Counted from the first letter of the stretch, positions 55,373 to 63,613 are shown. The stretch: DNA of 64,000 nucleotides from Pseudomonas synxantha (GCF_900105675.1 NZ_LT629786.1:3472001-3536000), one strand, 5' to 3'. The notes: generated from the letters alone by a model not told the origin. A program made the numbers and translations.

Positions 55373-55789
55373 ATGCCTGTTACCGTCAATACACTGAACG
55401 CTGAAAACTTCCGTCACAGCGTCAATATCAACAACCACGAGCTGTTTACCGACCTGCCCAAGAGCCTGGGTGGCGACGACTCGGCGCCCTCCCCCCACGA
55501 TTATTTCGATGCTGCGCTGGCGTCATGCAAAGCCTTGACGGTCAGGCTCTACGCGCAGAAGAAAGATATCCCGCTCACCGGCGTGACCGTTGAAGTAACT
55601 CACGACGCCGCCGAAGAGCAAAAAGGCAAATACAAACTCAGCGTCAAATTGACCCTCAAGGGTGTATTGAGCGATGAGCAGCGCGAGGAGTTGCATCGCG
55701 TTGCAGACAAGTGCCCGGTGCACAAGCTGATGACCACCGCCGAAATCAGCATCGAGACGAAATTATCGGAAGGTGCCTTCAGCGCATAG
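55373..55789 (+). CDS. OsmC-family peroxiredoxin-like protein
   Basis: 138 residues. OsmC/Ohr fold with the two conserved redox cysteines: ASCKALTVRLYA (peroxidatic) and DKCPVHKLM. These proteins reduce organic hydroperoxides or act in sulfur redox chemistry. The closest type is the YhfA-like OsmC group by the SPHDYFDAALASC arrangement. Start at 55373 with GAGG upstream. It is followed by the pirin gene 64 bp later. Confidence 0.9.
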   Translation: MPVTVNTLNAENFRHSVNINNHELFTDLPKSLGGDDSAPSPHDYFDAALASCKALTVRLYAQKKDIPLTGVTVEVTHDAAEEQKGKYKLSVKLTLKGVLSDEQREELHRVADKCPVHKLMTTAEISIETKLSEGAFSA

Positions 55790-55853
55790 CGCCAACTTCC
55801 CATCGAGCGGGTTATGCTCAGCCGCATCCAACCCGCTCAAACAGGGATGCTCC

Positions 55854-56720
55854 ATGACCACCCTCACCGTGATCCGCCCCTGCGCCGAAGATGTCGAAGG
55901 CCAGCCGATCCTGCGCCCGCTACCCTCCCGTGAATGCCGCAGCGTCGGGCCCTTTGTGTTTTTCGACCATATGCTGCCGACCCGCTATGCACCAGGCACG
56001 GGCATGAATATCCGCCAGCACCCGCATATCGGCCTGTCCACCCTCACCTACCTGTTTGAAGGCGCCTTGCAGCACAAGGATAGCCTCGGTTCGGACCAGG
56101 TGGTGCAGGCCGGTGATGTCAGCTGGATGACCGCCGGTAGCGCAATTGCCCATGTCGAGCGTACCCCCGAAGCGCTCAAGGCCAGCGGTTTCAGCCTGCA
56201 TGGCCTGCAAGTATGGCTGGCCTCACCCAAGGACCACGAGACCGGGCCTGGCCACTACAGCCATCACTCGGCGGCGAGCTTGCCGGTGAGCGATAACCTC
56301 GGTGTGCAGGTGCGCCTGATCGCCGGTGATGGCTTCTGTCTCAAGTCTCCGGTGCCGGTGCTCTCGCCGACACTGTATGCCGAGGTGCAGATGCAGGTGG
56401 CTACCACCTTGCTGGTTCCCGATGAGCATGAGGAGCGCGCGGTGTATATGCTGGAAGGTGATGCGCAGCTCGACGGCGAGCCGCTGGCAGTGCATAGCCT
56501 GGTGGTATTGCCGCCAGGGCAAGAGATGACACTGTTTGCCGAGACCGATTGCCATGTGATGGTGTTTGGCGGCGCGCCACTGGATGGGCCGCGGCGGATC
56601 AACTGGAATTTCGTGGCGAGCGATCCGGCGATGATCGAGCAGGCACGGCAGCGGTGGGCGGCTGGGGATTGGCCGACGGTGCCGGGGGAGTCAGAAAGAA
56701 TTGAATTGCCTGTTAGATAG
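55854..56720 (+). CDS. Pirin-family protein
   Basis: 288 residues, bicupin. N-terminal cupin has the iron ligands in NIRQHPHIGLSTLTYLFEG (two His) and AHVERTPE (His and Glu); the C-terminal cupin with PDEHEERAVYMLEGDAQLDG follows. Bacterial pirins act as quercetinases or redox regulators; the role here is unknown. Start at 55854; a nearby ATG seven bases earlier is out of frame. It lies after the OsmC gene and may be cotranscribed with it. Confidence 0.9.
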   Translation: MTTLTVIRPCAEDVEGQPILRPLPSRECRSVGPFVFFDHMLPTRYAPGTGMNIRQHPHIGLSTLTYLFEGALQHKDSLGSDQVVQAGDVSWMTAGSAIAHVERTPEALKASGFSLHGLQVWLASPKDHETGPGHYSHHSAASLPVSDNLGVQVRLIAGDGFCLKSPVPVLSPTLYAEVQMQVATTLLVPDEHEERAVYMLEGDAQLDGEPLAVHSLVVLPPGQEMTLFAETDCHVMVFGGAPLDGPRRINWNFVASDPAMIEQARQRWAAGDWPTVPGESERIELPVR

Positions 56721-56721
56721 T

Positions 56722-56766
56722 CATCGGGAGCAAGTCGAATCGTCGCACCGCCCCCCACATTTTTGA
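56722..56766 (-). repeat. Degenerate REP with ~15-bp insertion
   Basis: ATCGGGAGCAAG and GCCCCCCACATTTT match the two parts of a reverse-oriented REP, separated by about 15 bp. It directly follows the pirin stop. Confidence 0.55.
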
Positions 56767-56780
56767 CTGTATTCACAGTT

Positions 56781-56815
56781 CAAGTGTGGGAGGGGGCTTG
56801 CCCCCGATGGCGGCC
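56781..56815 (+). repeat. REP preceding long repeat copy 4
   Basis: GTGGGAGGGGGCTTGCCCCC core, followed directly by GGCGGCCTGACAGCCGACC, the same junction seen before copies 1 and 2. Confidence 0.85.
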
Positions 56816-56819
56816 TGAC

Positions 56820-57198
56820 AGCCGACCAGAATGTTGGATCGGACCGAGTACATATCCGTTATTTGGGCAACGGCCACTATTGGTTCCGCTTTTACAGCGG
56901 GTCACTTTGAAAAGCGCAAAGTAACCAAACGCTCTTGCCCCACCACTCGGCACCTCGCCCAGGCTCGGTGTGCCCGTAATCCGCCATGGATTTGGGGGGC
57001 CGCCGCCACGCGCCATCCATGGCGCGGGGCGGCTAAACCGGCATCCCTGCCGGTTTACCCCCCAAATCCCTGTCGAATTCCGGCCAGCATGGTTTAACGG
57101 GGCGCCTAAGATCAAAAGCCAGATCAAGAGCAAGAGCAAGATCAAGAGCGACTCGCTGCGCATCGTGGTTACCGGGGAGCTACACAATGTGTAGATAC
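56820..57198 (+). repeat. Long structured intergenic repeat, copy 4
   Basis: The most complete copy: all stem-loops including the AACCGG hairpin, the purine-rich GATCAAGAGCAAGAGC tract, and the terminal CTACACA/TGTGTAG hairpin. An open frame across it (88 codons) is not conserved in other copies and is not a gene. Confidence 0.87.
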
Positions 57199-57222
57199 CC
57201 ATGCCCCGATAGGGCTGAGCAA

Positions 57223-57954
57223 TCAGCCCTTGAACACTTCATCCAACAAGTTATGCATCGACTGGAACGCCCGTGCAGCGGTCTTGGCGTCGTACATCAT
57301 CTTGCCCGGCACATTGGCCTCAGGGTCGGTGAAGGAATGCACCGCGCCACCGTAGCTCAGCAACTGCCAATCCACACCCGCCGCGTTCATTTCATCTTCG
57401 AACGCCGGCAGTTGTTCTTTGGGCACCAACGGATCGGAAGCACCGTGCAAGACCAGCACCGAGCCCTTGATGTTATTCGCATCCGCCGGATTTGGCGTGT
57501 CGAGGGTGCCGTGGAACGAGATCGCCGCCTTGAGCGGCGCCCCAGTACGCGCCAACTCCAGGGAGCAGCAACCGCCGAAGCAAAAACCGAAGGTCGCCAG
57601 CTTCGACGTATCGACGGCCGCATCGGTCTGGCCTTGCAGCTGCTCAAAGGCCGCTTGCATGCGCTTGTTCAGCAGCGAGCGGTCATTTTTCAGTGGCATC
57701 ATCGCCGCGCCGGCTTCATCGCCATTGCTCGGACGCACGGTTTGCCCGTAGAGGTCGGCAATCAGCACCACGTAGCCTTTGCTGGCGACACGCTTGGCGA
57801 TCTCCTCGGCGCCCACACTCACCCCCATCCAGTTCGGCGCCATCAACAGCCCCGGCAGAGGGGCCTTGTGACTGGCATCGAACGCCAGGCGGCTTTCATA
57901 AGACTGACCATCAATCTGATAGACCACGGAACGTACAGTGACTTGGCTCATCAT
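57223..57954 (-). CDS. Dienelactone hydrolase family protein
   Basis: 243 residues, alpha/beta hydrolase with a cysteine nucleophile in the elbow GFCFGGCCSLELA, Asp in HGASDPLVPKEQLP and His in YGGAVHSFTDPEA. The N-terminus carries two adjacent ATGs (57954 and 57951). Real dienelactone hydrolases belong to chlorocatechol pathways; there is none nearby, so this is a general family call. A terminator separates it from htpG downstream of it on the other side. Confidence 0.9.
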   Translation of the reverse strand: MMSQVTVRSVVYQIDGQSYESRLAFDASHKAPLPGLLMAPNWMGVSVGAEEIAKRVASKGYVVLIADLYGQTVRPSNGDEAGAAMMPLKNDRSLLNKRMQAAFEQLQGQTDAAVDTSKLATFGFCFGGCCSLELARTGAPLKAAISFHGTLDTPNPADANNIKGSVLVLHGASDPLVPKEQLPAFEDEMNAAGVDWQLLSYGGAVHSFTDPEANVPGKMMYDAKTAARAFQSMHNLLDEVFKG

Positions 57955-57979
57955 TTTCTCCAGTTGAGGTGCGGTAAAA

Positions 57980-58008
57980 CGAAAAAACCCGCCGAAGCGG
58001 GTTTTTCT
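57980..58008 (-). terminator. htpG terminator
   Basis: AAAAACCCGC / GCGGGTTTTT stem-loop just after the htpG stop at 58018 (minus strand), with a T tract on that strand. Confidence 0.88.
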
Positions 58009-58017
58009 ACGCGGGTA

Positions 58018-59922
58018 TTAAACCGACAGTTCAACCAACAGCTTGTTCAGACGGCGCACATAGGCGGCTGGATCTTTCAGGCTGTCGCCGGCTGCCAGGG
58101 CGGCTTGGTCGAAGAGAATGTGCGATAGATCGCCAAAACGCTCTTCGCTCTGCTCGCCATCAAGTTTCTCGATCAGCGGGTGAGCCGGGTTGAATTCGAA
58201 GATCGGCTTCGAATCCGGCACTTTCTGGCCGCTGGCCTCGAGGATCTGGCGCATCTGCATGCCCAGGTCCTGCTCGCCGATGGCCAGGATCGCCGGGGAG
58301 TCGGTCAGGCGATGGGAAACCCGTACTTCACTGACCGCATCCCCCAGGGACGCCTTGATCCGCTCAACCAAGCCTTCTTTGGACTTGGCGACTTCCTCGG
58401 CTTCTTTCTTCTCTTCCTCGGAGTCCAGGTTACCCAGGTCCAGGTCACCACGGGCGACGTCGACGAAGGATTTGCCGTCGAACTCGGTGAGGTAGCTCAT
58501 CAGCCACTCATCGATACGGTCGGTCAGCAGCAGCACTTCGATGCCTTTCTTGCGGAAGACCTCCAGGTGCGGGCTATCCTTGACGGCTTCGTACTTCTCG
58601 CCGGTCAGGTAGTAGATCTTGTCCTGACCTTCCTTGGCCCGGGCCAGGTACTCGGCCAGAGACACGACCTGCTCTGCATCGCTGCCTTGAGTCGAAGCAA
58701 AACGCAGCAAGCCGGCGATTTTTTCCTTGTTGGCGAAGTCTTCCGCCGGGCCTTCCTTCATTACTTGGCCGAAGTTCTTCCAGAAGCTCTTGTATTGCTC
58801 AGGTTCGTTCTTCGCCAGTTTTTCCAGCATGTCGAGCACACGCTTGGTCAGCGCCGACTTCATGGAATCGATGATCGGGTCTTTCTGCAGGATTTCCCGC
58901 GACACGTTCAACGACAAGTCGTTGGAGTCGACCACACCTTTGATAAAGCGCAGGTACAGCGGCAGGAAGGATTCGGCCTGGTCCATCACGAACACGCGCT
59001 GCACATACAGCTTCAAGCCTTTAGGTGCTTCACGCTGGTACAGGTCGAACGGAGCACGAGCCGGCACGTAGAGCAACGAGCTGTATTCCAGCTTGCCTTC
59101 GACCTTGTTGTGGCTCCAGCTCAGCGGGTTTTCGTAGTCGTGACCAATGTGCTTGTAGAACTCCTGGTATTCCTCGTCCTTGATTTCGGTACGCGGACGG
59201 GTCCACAGGGCGCTGGCACGGTTAACGGTTTCCCATTCCTCGGCCGGCTTCTCTTCGCCTTCGGCAGCGGTTTGCTCCTTGGGCAATTCGATCGGCAATG
59301 CGATATGGTCGGAGTATTTCTTGATGATGTTGCGCAGGCGCCAGCCATCGGCGAATTCGTCTTCGCCGGATTTCAGGTGCAGCACGATGCGGGTACCGCG
59401 GTCTGCCTTATCAATGGTGGCGATTTCGAACTCACCCTCACCCTTGGAAGCCCAGTGCACGCCTTCGCTGGCGTCGAGCCCGGCACGGCGGCTGAACACT
59501 TCGACCTTGTCGGCAACGATGAAGGCCGAGTAGAAGCCCACGCCGAACTGGCCGATCAGATGCGAATCTTTTTTCTGGTCTCCCGAGAGGTTCTTCATGA
59601 AATCCGCAGTGCCGGATTTGGCGATAGTACCCAGATGGGTAACCGCCTCTTCACGGCTCATGCCGATACCGTTGTCTTCGAGGGTGACGGTCTTGGCGTC
59701 TTTGTCGTAGCTCACGCGAATTTTCAGTTCCGCGCCACCTTCCAGCAACTCCGGCTTGGACAGAGCTTCGAAACGTAATTTGTCGACAGCGTCAGAGGCG
59801 TTCGAGATCAATTCGCGAAGGAAGATTTCCTTGTTGGAATACAGCGAATGGATCATGAGGTGCAGCAGCTGCTTCACCTCGGTCTGGAAGCCCAGGGTTT
59901 CCTTTTGAGTTTCCACACTCAT
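58018..59922 (-). CDS. htpG: Chaperone HtpG (Hsp90)
   Basis: 634 residues. ATP-dependent cytosolic chaperone. N-terminal ATPase: [28 protein letters not shown], and [14 protein letters not shown] lid segment; middle domain with [22 protein letters not shown] region (here [14 protein letters not shown]) and C-terminal dimerisation domain to about 634. Start given at [12 protein letters not shown]; an ATG two codons upstream (59928) is nearer to the GGAG ribosome site and could be used instead. Confidence 0.96.
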   Translation of the reverse strand: MSVETQKETLGFQTEVKQLLHLMIHSLYSNKEIFLRELISNASDAVDKLRFEALSKPELLEGGAELKIRVSYDKDAKTVTLEDNGIGMSREEAVTHLGTIAKSGTADFMKNLSGDQKKDSHLIGQFGVGFYSAFIVADKVEVFSRRAGLDASEGVHWASKGEGEFEIATIDKADRGTRIVLHLKSGEDEFADGWRLRNIIKKYSDHIALPIELPKEQTAAEGEEKPAEEWETVNRASALWTRPRTEIKDEEYQEFYKHIGHDYENPLSWSHNKVEGKLEYSSLLYVPARAPFDLYQREAPKGLKLYVQRVFVMDQAESFLPLYLRFIKGVVDSNDLSLNVSREILQKDPIIDSMKSALTKRVLDMLEKLAKNEPEQYKSFWKNFGQVMKEGPAEDFANKEKIAGLLRFASTQGSDAEQVVSLAEYLARAKEGQDKIYYLTGEKYEAVKDSPHLEVFRKKGIEVLLLTDRIDEWLMSYLTEFDGKSFVDVARGDLDLGNLDSEEEKKEAEEVAKSKEGLVERIKASLGDAVSEVRVSHRLTDSPAILAIGEQDLGMQMRQILEASGQKVPDSKPIFEFNPAHPLIEKLDGEQSEERFGDLSHILFDQAALAAGDSLKDPAAYVRRLNKLLVELSV

Positions 59923-60011
59923 GGTCATCAAACTCCAATTGGATGGCAATGGCCGCGCCCTTGAGGGTTGGCGGCGGGTTGTCATCAAAGTTGGGGGCTA
60001 AGACCAGGATT

Positions 60012-60464
60012 TCAAGGGCGGGCCAGATCCTCAATCTTGAAATGTGCACGGGCGGTGGCTATCGGTTCGGCCGGGGTGCTCTGCCAGGCGGTGATCGCCA
60101 CATTCGCCACACGGCGGCCCTGGCGCCATACCTGGCATTTGGCATAAGTGTCGCGAAACTGGCCGGCGCGCAGGTAATCCAGGGAGAAGTCGATAATCTT
60201 CGGCAGGCTCGGAGCGCCGGTAGACACCAGCAGATGCATCGCCGCCGACAGCTCCATAAAGCCGGCGATCACCCCGCCATGCAACGCCGGCAATATCGGG
60301 TTACCAATATTGTCTTTGTTGGCCGGCAGGCGAAACAACAGCTCATCCCCCAACCAAGTGCATTCGACACCGATAAGCTTGGCATAGGGCACCAAGTCCA
60401 GAAGTGCGTCGTAATTGCCGCGAGCGAGGGCCTGCTCCAGGCGGGTCTTGAACCGATGGGTCAT
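60012..60464 (-). CDS. Hotdog-fold thioesterase (PaaI-like), second of pair
   Basis: 150 residues, single hotdog domain with LPALHGGVIAGFMELSAAMHLL (HGG and the central helix) and DFSLDYLRAG. Presumed acyl-CoA hydrolase. Its start overlaps the stop of the neighbouring thioesterase gene by 4 bp, so both are translated together and may form a heteromer. Substrate unknown. Confidence 0.87.
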   Translation of the reverse strand: MTHRFKTRLEQALARGNYDALLDLVPYAKLIGVECTWLGDELLFRLPANKDNIGNPILPALHGGVIAGFMELSAAMHLLVSTGAPSLPKIIDFSLDYLRAGQFRDTYAKCQVWRQGRRVANVAITAWQSTPAEPIATARAHFKIEDLARP

Positions 60465-60937
60465 GCCTGCTCTCCCCTGACCGTGCTGCCTAGCCCCTGC
60501 GTGCCTTTGAGACGCTTGCCCATGCGCATGAACGTGCCCACGACGTGGGCGATGGGCTGTTGCGGGTCGTCCTGGTAGGCCACCCCCCGGGTAAAGATCA
60601 CATCAGTGGTGACCCGGTAGCATTGGGCAAAGCCATAGACCGGTTTATGGGGCTGGGCCGGGTGCATGTAGTCGATGCGCAGGTCCAGCGTAGGGCACAC
60701 TTCGAATTCGGCTAATACGCACAGGGTGGCCATGCCACAGGCCGTATCCATTAAAGAAGTCAGCGCGCCACCATGGATCACCCCGGTCAGGGGATCACCG
60801 ACGATATGCGGGCCGTAAGGCAGCACGAGGGTCATGCCCTCCTCACTGGCCGCATGCACGGCAACACCCAGCACCTGGCAGTGACGCAGCGCCGAAACAA
60901 AGCGAGCGGCACGCTCTAACAAGGGGTTTTCGGTCAT
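60461..60937 (-). CDS. Hotdog-fold thioesterase (PaaI-like), first of pair
   Basis: 158 residues with DPLTGVIHGGALTSLMDTACGMA, where the HGG motif and the helix Asp (SLMDTACG) match the PaaI active site, then LDLRIDYMHPA. The downstream paralogue has Glu at that helix position, so the two active sites differ. Divergent from the small lipoprotein gene. Substrate unknown. Confidence 0.88.
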   Translation of the reverse strand: MTENPLLERAARFVSALRHCQVLGVAVHAASEEGMTLVLPYGPHIVGDPLTGVIHGGALTSLMDTACGMATLCVLAEFEVCPTLDLRIDYMHPAQPHKPVYGFAQCYRVTTDVIFTRGVAYQDDPQQPIAHVVGTFMRMGKRLKGTQGLGSTVRGEQA

Positions 60938-61030
60938 TGGTTTTAGACTCTTATTAGTGTGAATCCGGCGGACTAAAAACGCCGAAAAAAGTTTCTGTGC
61001 GAAAAGGTATATATATCTGTGGGATAAAAG

Positions 61031-61058
61031 GAACTAATGCTGGCCCATTAGGCTCGAA
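61031..61058 (+). promoter_or_regulatory. AlgU (sigma-22)-like promoter of the lipoprotein gene
   Basis: GAACTA, a 17-bp spacer, then TCGAA resembles the AlgU/sigma-E consensus GAACTT-N16/17-TCTGA. The predicted start would give a leader of about 30 nt with the AAGGAG ribosome site. Envelope-stress control is therefore plausible. Confidence 0.4.
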
Positions 61059-61094
61059 AGGCCAGTAGATATCTTCAATAAGGAGAAACACCCC

Positions 61095-61352
61095 ATGCGC
61101 AAGACATTAGCTATTTCCATGATGCTGGCCGCTGCCCTCGGCCTGGCTGCCTGCGACAAGAAATCCGAAGACAAAGCCCAAGACGCTGCTGCTCATAAAG
61201 AGCAAGCTCAGCAAGACATGACTAAAGCACAGGATAAAGTGAACGACGCTGCGAAAGAAAACGCCGATGCTGCCAAAGCTCAGGCTGAAGCTAACGAAGC
61301 TGCCGCAAAAGAAGCTGCACCTGCCGCACCAGCAGAGCCTGCCAAGCCTTAA
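61095..61352 (+). CDS. Small Ala/Lys-rich lipoprotein
   Basis: 85 residues. Signal peptide with lipobox LAAC (Cys20), so a lipoprotein of about 66 residues after cleavage; residue 21 is Asp (CDKK), the residue that tends to retain lipoproteins in the inner membrane in E. coli, although Pseudomonas rules differ. The mature part is a charged Ala-rich helix (KAQDAAAHKEQAQQDMTKAQ) with coiled-coil potential and a Pro-Ala tail. AAGGAG precedes the ATG. Function unknown; possibly osmotic or envelope stress related. Its terminator is split by an IS element. Confidence 0.82.
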   Translation: MRKTLAISMMLAAALGLAACDKKSEDKAQDAAAHKEQAQQDMTKAQDKVNDAAKENADAAKAQAEANEAAAKEAAPAAPAEPAKP

Positions 61353-61371
61353 TAGGCTGGTCTGATTCCGC

Positions 61372-61395
61372 AAAAAAAAGCCCGCTTAGATAGCG
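61372..61395 (+). terminator. Left half of the lipoprotein terminator, split by the IS
   Basis: AAAAAAAGCCCGC TTAGATA GCG is the ascending arm and loop of a terminator whose completing arm (GCGGGCTTTTTTT) now lies at 62828-62840 beyond the IS. Joined, they give a perfect hairpin with T tract. Confidence 0.85.
61383..61395 (+). repeat. IS target-site duplication, left
   Basis: CGCTTAGATAGCG, 13 bp, repeated exactly at 62818-62830 on the other side of the IS. Confidence 0.92.
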
Positions 61396-61440
61396 TAATG
61401 CTGTTCACTTAAGCATTTGAGCTCACGCTGGGCTTCCTAG

Positions 61441-61476
61441 AAAATCCGATGCCAGACTCCTGGCATCGGATTTTTT
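61441..61476 (+). terminator. Terminator-like hairpin inside the IS, abutting the transposase start
   Basis: 15-bp perfect stem AAAATCCGATGCCAG / CTGGCATCGGATTTT with tetraloop ACTC and a T tract that ends directly before the ATG at 61477. It would stop transcription coming in from outside and would also hide the translation start. Confidence 0.85.
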
Positions 61477-62808
61477 ATGTCTGTTCAACAAGAACTGCTC
61501 GACCTTGGCGATCTTTTTAACTTCTCAGACCTGAGCACCTTCACCCAGAACATCCCCGTCGAGTGGGTCGCATCGGCACTCGGGCTCTCCTCCCAAGCCA
61601 CCATCCGTAGGCGCCGCTTGCCAGCCGATCAGGTGCTTTGGCTCGTTCTGGGCATGGCGTTGTTTCGTGACGAACCCGTTCATGAAGTGGCTAGACGTTT
61701 GAATATTTGTGCTCAGGGGCTTGCTAGCGATCATTTGCTGGCCAGAAGCGGCGTGACTGAAGCTCGCAAACGATTAGGCTCTGATCCAGTCGAATGGCTG
61801 TTCCGCAAGACCGGTAGTCAATGGGGCGGCGAGCGTTACAACGGAGATACCTGGCAGGATTTACAAGTGTTTGCAGTAGACGGAGCGCTTCTGCGAACTC
61901 CCGATAATCAGGAGCTACGAGATCATTTTGGCTCAGGAAACACCGGCACTGATCGTCAGACACCGTTTCCAATGCTGCGTCTTGTCGCCTTGATGAATGT
62001 GCGTTCGCACCTGCTTCTGGATGCTCAGCTGAGTCCCTATCGGCGCAGTGAAATGCGCTTGGCTGACGAGTTTCTTCAACAAATCCCTGACCACTCAGTG
62101 ACGCTGTTCGACAAGGGTTTCTGGAGCGCGAATTTGTTACTGAGCTTGAGCGGTGCCGGCATCAATCGCCACTGGCTGATCCCGGAGCGCAAAGGGGTGG
62201 TAAGCGAAGAGGTTGCTCGTTACGGCAAGCACGACCGATTGTTACGCATGAAAGTGTCCCAACAAGCTAGAAAGCAAAACCCCAATTTACCCCGTCACTG
62301 GGAGGTGCGCGCGGTCAGCTATGAAGTCCAAGGGAAGCTCAAAACGGTGATGACTTCACTGCCCGTCGAAACTTATAGCGCCAAGATGATTGCCAAGTTG
62401 TATCAGGAGCGATGGGAGATAGAGCTGGGCTTCAGAGACATCAAAAGCTCAATGCAGCAGAACGCAGTGACTCTGCGTAGCAAGAAGATCGACCTGATAT
62501 ACCAAGAAGTATGGGGGCTTTTACTGGCTTACAACGTGATCCGGCGGGAGGCCAGTCTAGCTGCCGTAGCGTTCGGTCGCACACCATCAGATATTCGTTT
62601 CAAGCCGGCGTGCCAATACATTGCGGTGCAATTGATTGTGATGGCTGCGGCTAATCCTATTTCGGCGACAGGAAGGCGCTTGTCAGAACTGAGGGCGGGA
62701 GTCGGAGGGCTGTTTTTGGATCACCGCCCAAGGCCATCAAGACCAAGGACGGTGAAGATCTCAAAAACCAGGTTTCCAGTAAACCGTAAGGCTGCTCCGC
62801 TTAAGTGA
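61477..62808 (+). CDS. IS4-family transposase
   Basis: 443 residues (E. coli IS4 transposase has 442). DDE catalytic residues: Asp135 (FAVDGALL), Asp212 (LFDKGFWS) and Glu316 within the family YREK signature Tyr309-Arg312-Glu316-Lys323 (YQERWEIELGFRDIK). The N-terminal part is the IS4 DNA-binding region. The ATG has no Shine-Dalgarno sequence and follows a terminator hairpin, so expression must be very low. The stop codon TGA lies within the right terminal repeat. The element appears functional. Confidence 0.95.
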   Translation: MSVQQELLDLGDLFNFSDLSTFTQNIPVEWVASALGLSSQATIRRRRLPADQVLWLVLGMALFRDEPVHEVARRLNICAQGLASDHLLARSGVTEARKRLGSDPVEWLFRKTGSQWGGERYNGDTWQDLQVFAVDGALLRTPDNQELRDHFGSGNTGTDRQTPFPMLRLVALMNVRSHLLLDAQLSPYRRSEMRLADEFLQQIPDHSVTLFDKGFWSANLLLSLSGAGINRHWLIPERKGVVSEEVARYGKHDRLLRMKVSQQARKQNPNLPRHWEVRAVSYEVQGKLKTVMTSLPVETYSAKMIAKLYQERWEIELGFRDIKSSMQQNAVTLRSKKIDLIYQEVWGLLLAYNVIRREASLAAVAFGRTPSDIRFKPACQYIAVQLIVMAAANPISATGRRLSELRAGVGGLFLDHRPRPSRPRTVKISKTRFPVNRKAAPLK

Positions 62809-62817
62809 ACAGCATTA

Positions 62818-62830
62818 CGCTTAGATAGCG
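62818..62830 (+). repeat. IS target-site duplication, right
   Basis: CGCTTAGATAGCG, identical to 61383-61395, followed by GGCTTTTTTT, the other half of the disrupted terminator. Confidence 0.92.
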
Positions 62831-62872
62831 GGCTTTTTTTGTCTGCTTATTTTGCGCCGGGCATAGGCGTGA

Positions 62873-63613
62873 TCAGAGCGCGGCCTCTTTGACCGACTCC
62901 GGCGCAGACATATCGGTCGGGGTATAGACCATCACTTGCAGCACCGCGGAATGAAACTCTCGGTGATAGAGCACCAGGACCACCCCGCTGCTCATCAACA
63001 TGAACAGCCAAGGGCTGACAAACCAGGCCAGCATGGTCATGCCGAAATAATAAGAACGCAGCCCAAGGTTGAATTGGTTGGCCGCCATGGAAATCACCCG
63101 TGCCGCCCGGGACGCGAACGCCTTGCGCTCCTGTTCCGAGACTTGTCGCTCACCGATCATCGGCGCCGAACCCACCAGCACCGCCGCAAAGTTGTACTGG
63201 CGCATACACCAGCTGAAGGTAAAAAACGCATAGACAAATACCAATGCCAGGCAAAGCAATTTGATCTCCGACATCCCGCGGGACGCCTGCTGCACCATGG
63301 GAATGTCCGCCAGCAACGACACCGCCCGTTCGGAAGCGCCGAGCACAGTGAGAATACCGGCGAGGATGATCAAGGTGCTGGAGGCAAAGAACGAGGCATT
63401 GCGTTCCAGGTTGCCGATCACGCTGGCGTCGGCGATGCGGTTATCGCGCAATAGCATGCGGCGCATCCAGTCTTCGCGGTACAGATGCAGCACGCTGGCC
63501 AGACACGCGGTGTCACGGGCTTTCCAGGTGGCGTAACGGGTATAGCCGCCCCAGCAGAGAACAAACCAGAGGGCGGCGAGAAGGTGAGCTTGGTTGGTTT
63601 CAACGAACGACAT
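62873..63613 (-). CDS. DUF599 membrane protein
   Basis: 246 residues with about four transmembrane helices: near 8-24, 70-92, 115-135 and 190-215. YREDWMRRMLLRDNRIADASVIGNLERNASFFASSTLIILAG is the recognisable DUF599 core, followed by FVYAFFTFSWCMRQYNFAAVLVGS and the conserved FNLGLRSYYFGM segment. Function is not known. The gene converges on the lipoprotein/IS region and is followed upstream by the brnQ terminator. Confidence 0.85.
   Translation of the reverse strand: MSFVETNQAHLLAALWFVLCWGGYTRYATWKARDTACLASVLHLYREDWMRRMLLRDNRIADASVIGNLERNASFFASSTLIILAGILTVLGASERAVSLLADIPMVQQASRGMSEIKLLCLALVFVYAFFTFSWCMRQYNFAAVLVGSAPMIGERQVSEQERKAFASRAARVISMAANQFNLGLRSYYFGMTMLAWFVSPWLFMLMSSGVVLVLYHREFHSAVLQVMVYTPTDMSAPESVKEAAL

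Larger units (their letters stand above)
56721..57222. other. 502-bp repeat-filled intergenic region
   Basis: No gene. Contains a degenerate REP (56722-56766), a good REP (56781-56815) and long repeat copy 4 (56820-57198). The layout parallels 34607-35108. Confidence 0.8.
61396..62817 (+). mobile_element. IS4-family insertion sequence, complete, 1,422 bp
   Basis: Bounded by 19-bp perfect terminal inverted repeats TAATGCTGTTCACTTAAGC and GCTTAAGTGAACAGCATTA and by a 13-bp direct duplication. TAATGCcGaTCA-type ends, the size of about 1.4 kb and an 11-13-bp duplication all match the IS4 subgroup of the IS4 family. It encodes one intact transposase. Base composition is less GC-rich than the flanking genes, consistent with recent arrival. 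Confidence 0.95.

Noticed and set aside
56831..57097. 88-codon open frame within long repeat copy 4
   Set aside because: Translations of this repeat turn up as hypothetical proteins, but copies differ in frame and the conserved feature is stem pairing.
58180..59778. 532-codon open frame on the plus strand
   Set aside because: Antisense to htpG.
61396..62817. Transposase as a degraded remnant
   Set aside because: The frame is intact, the DDE and YREK residues are present, both ends match perfectly, and the target duplication is exact, so the element looks complete and recent.
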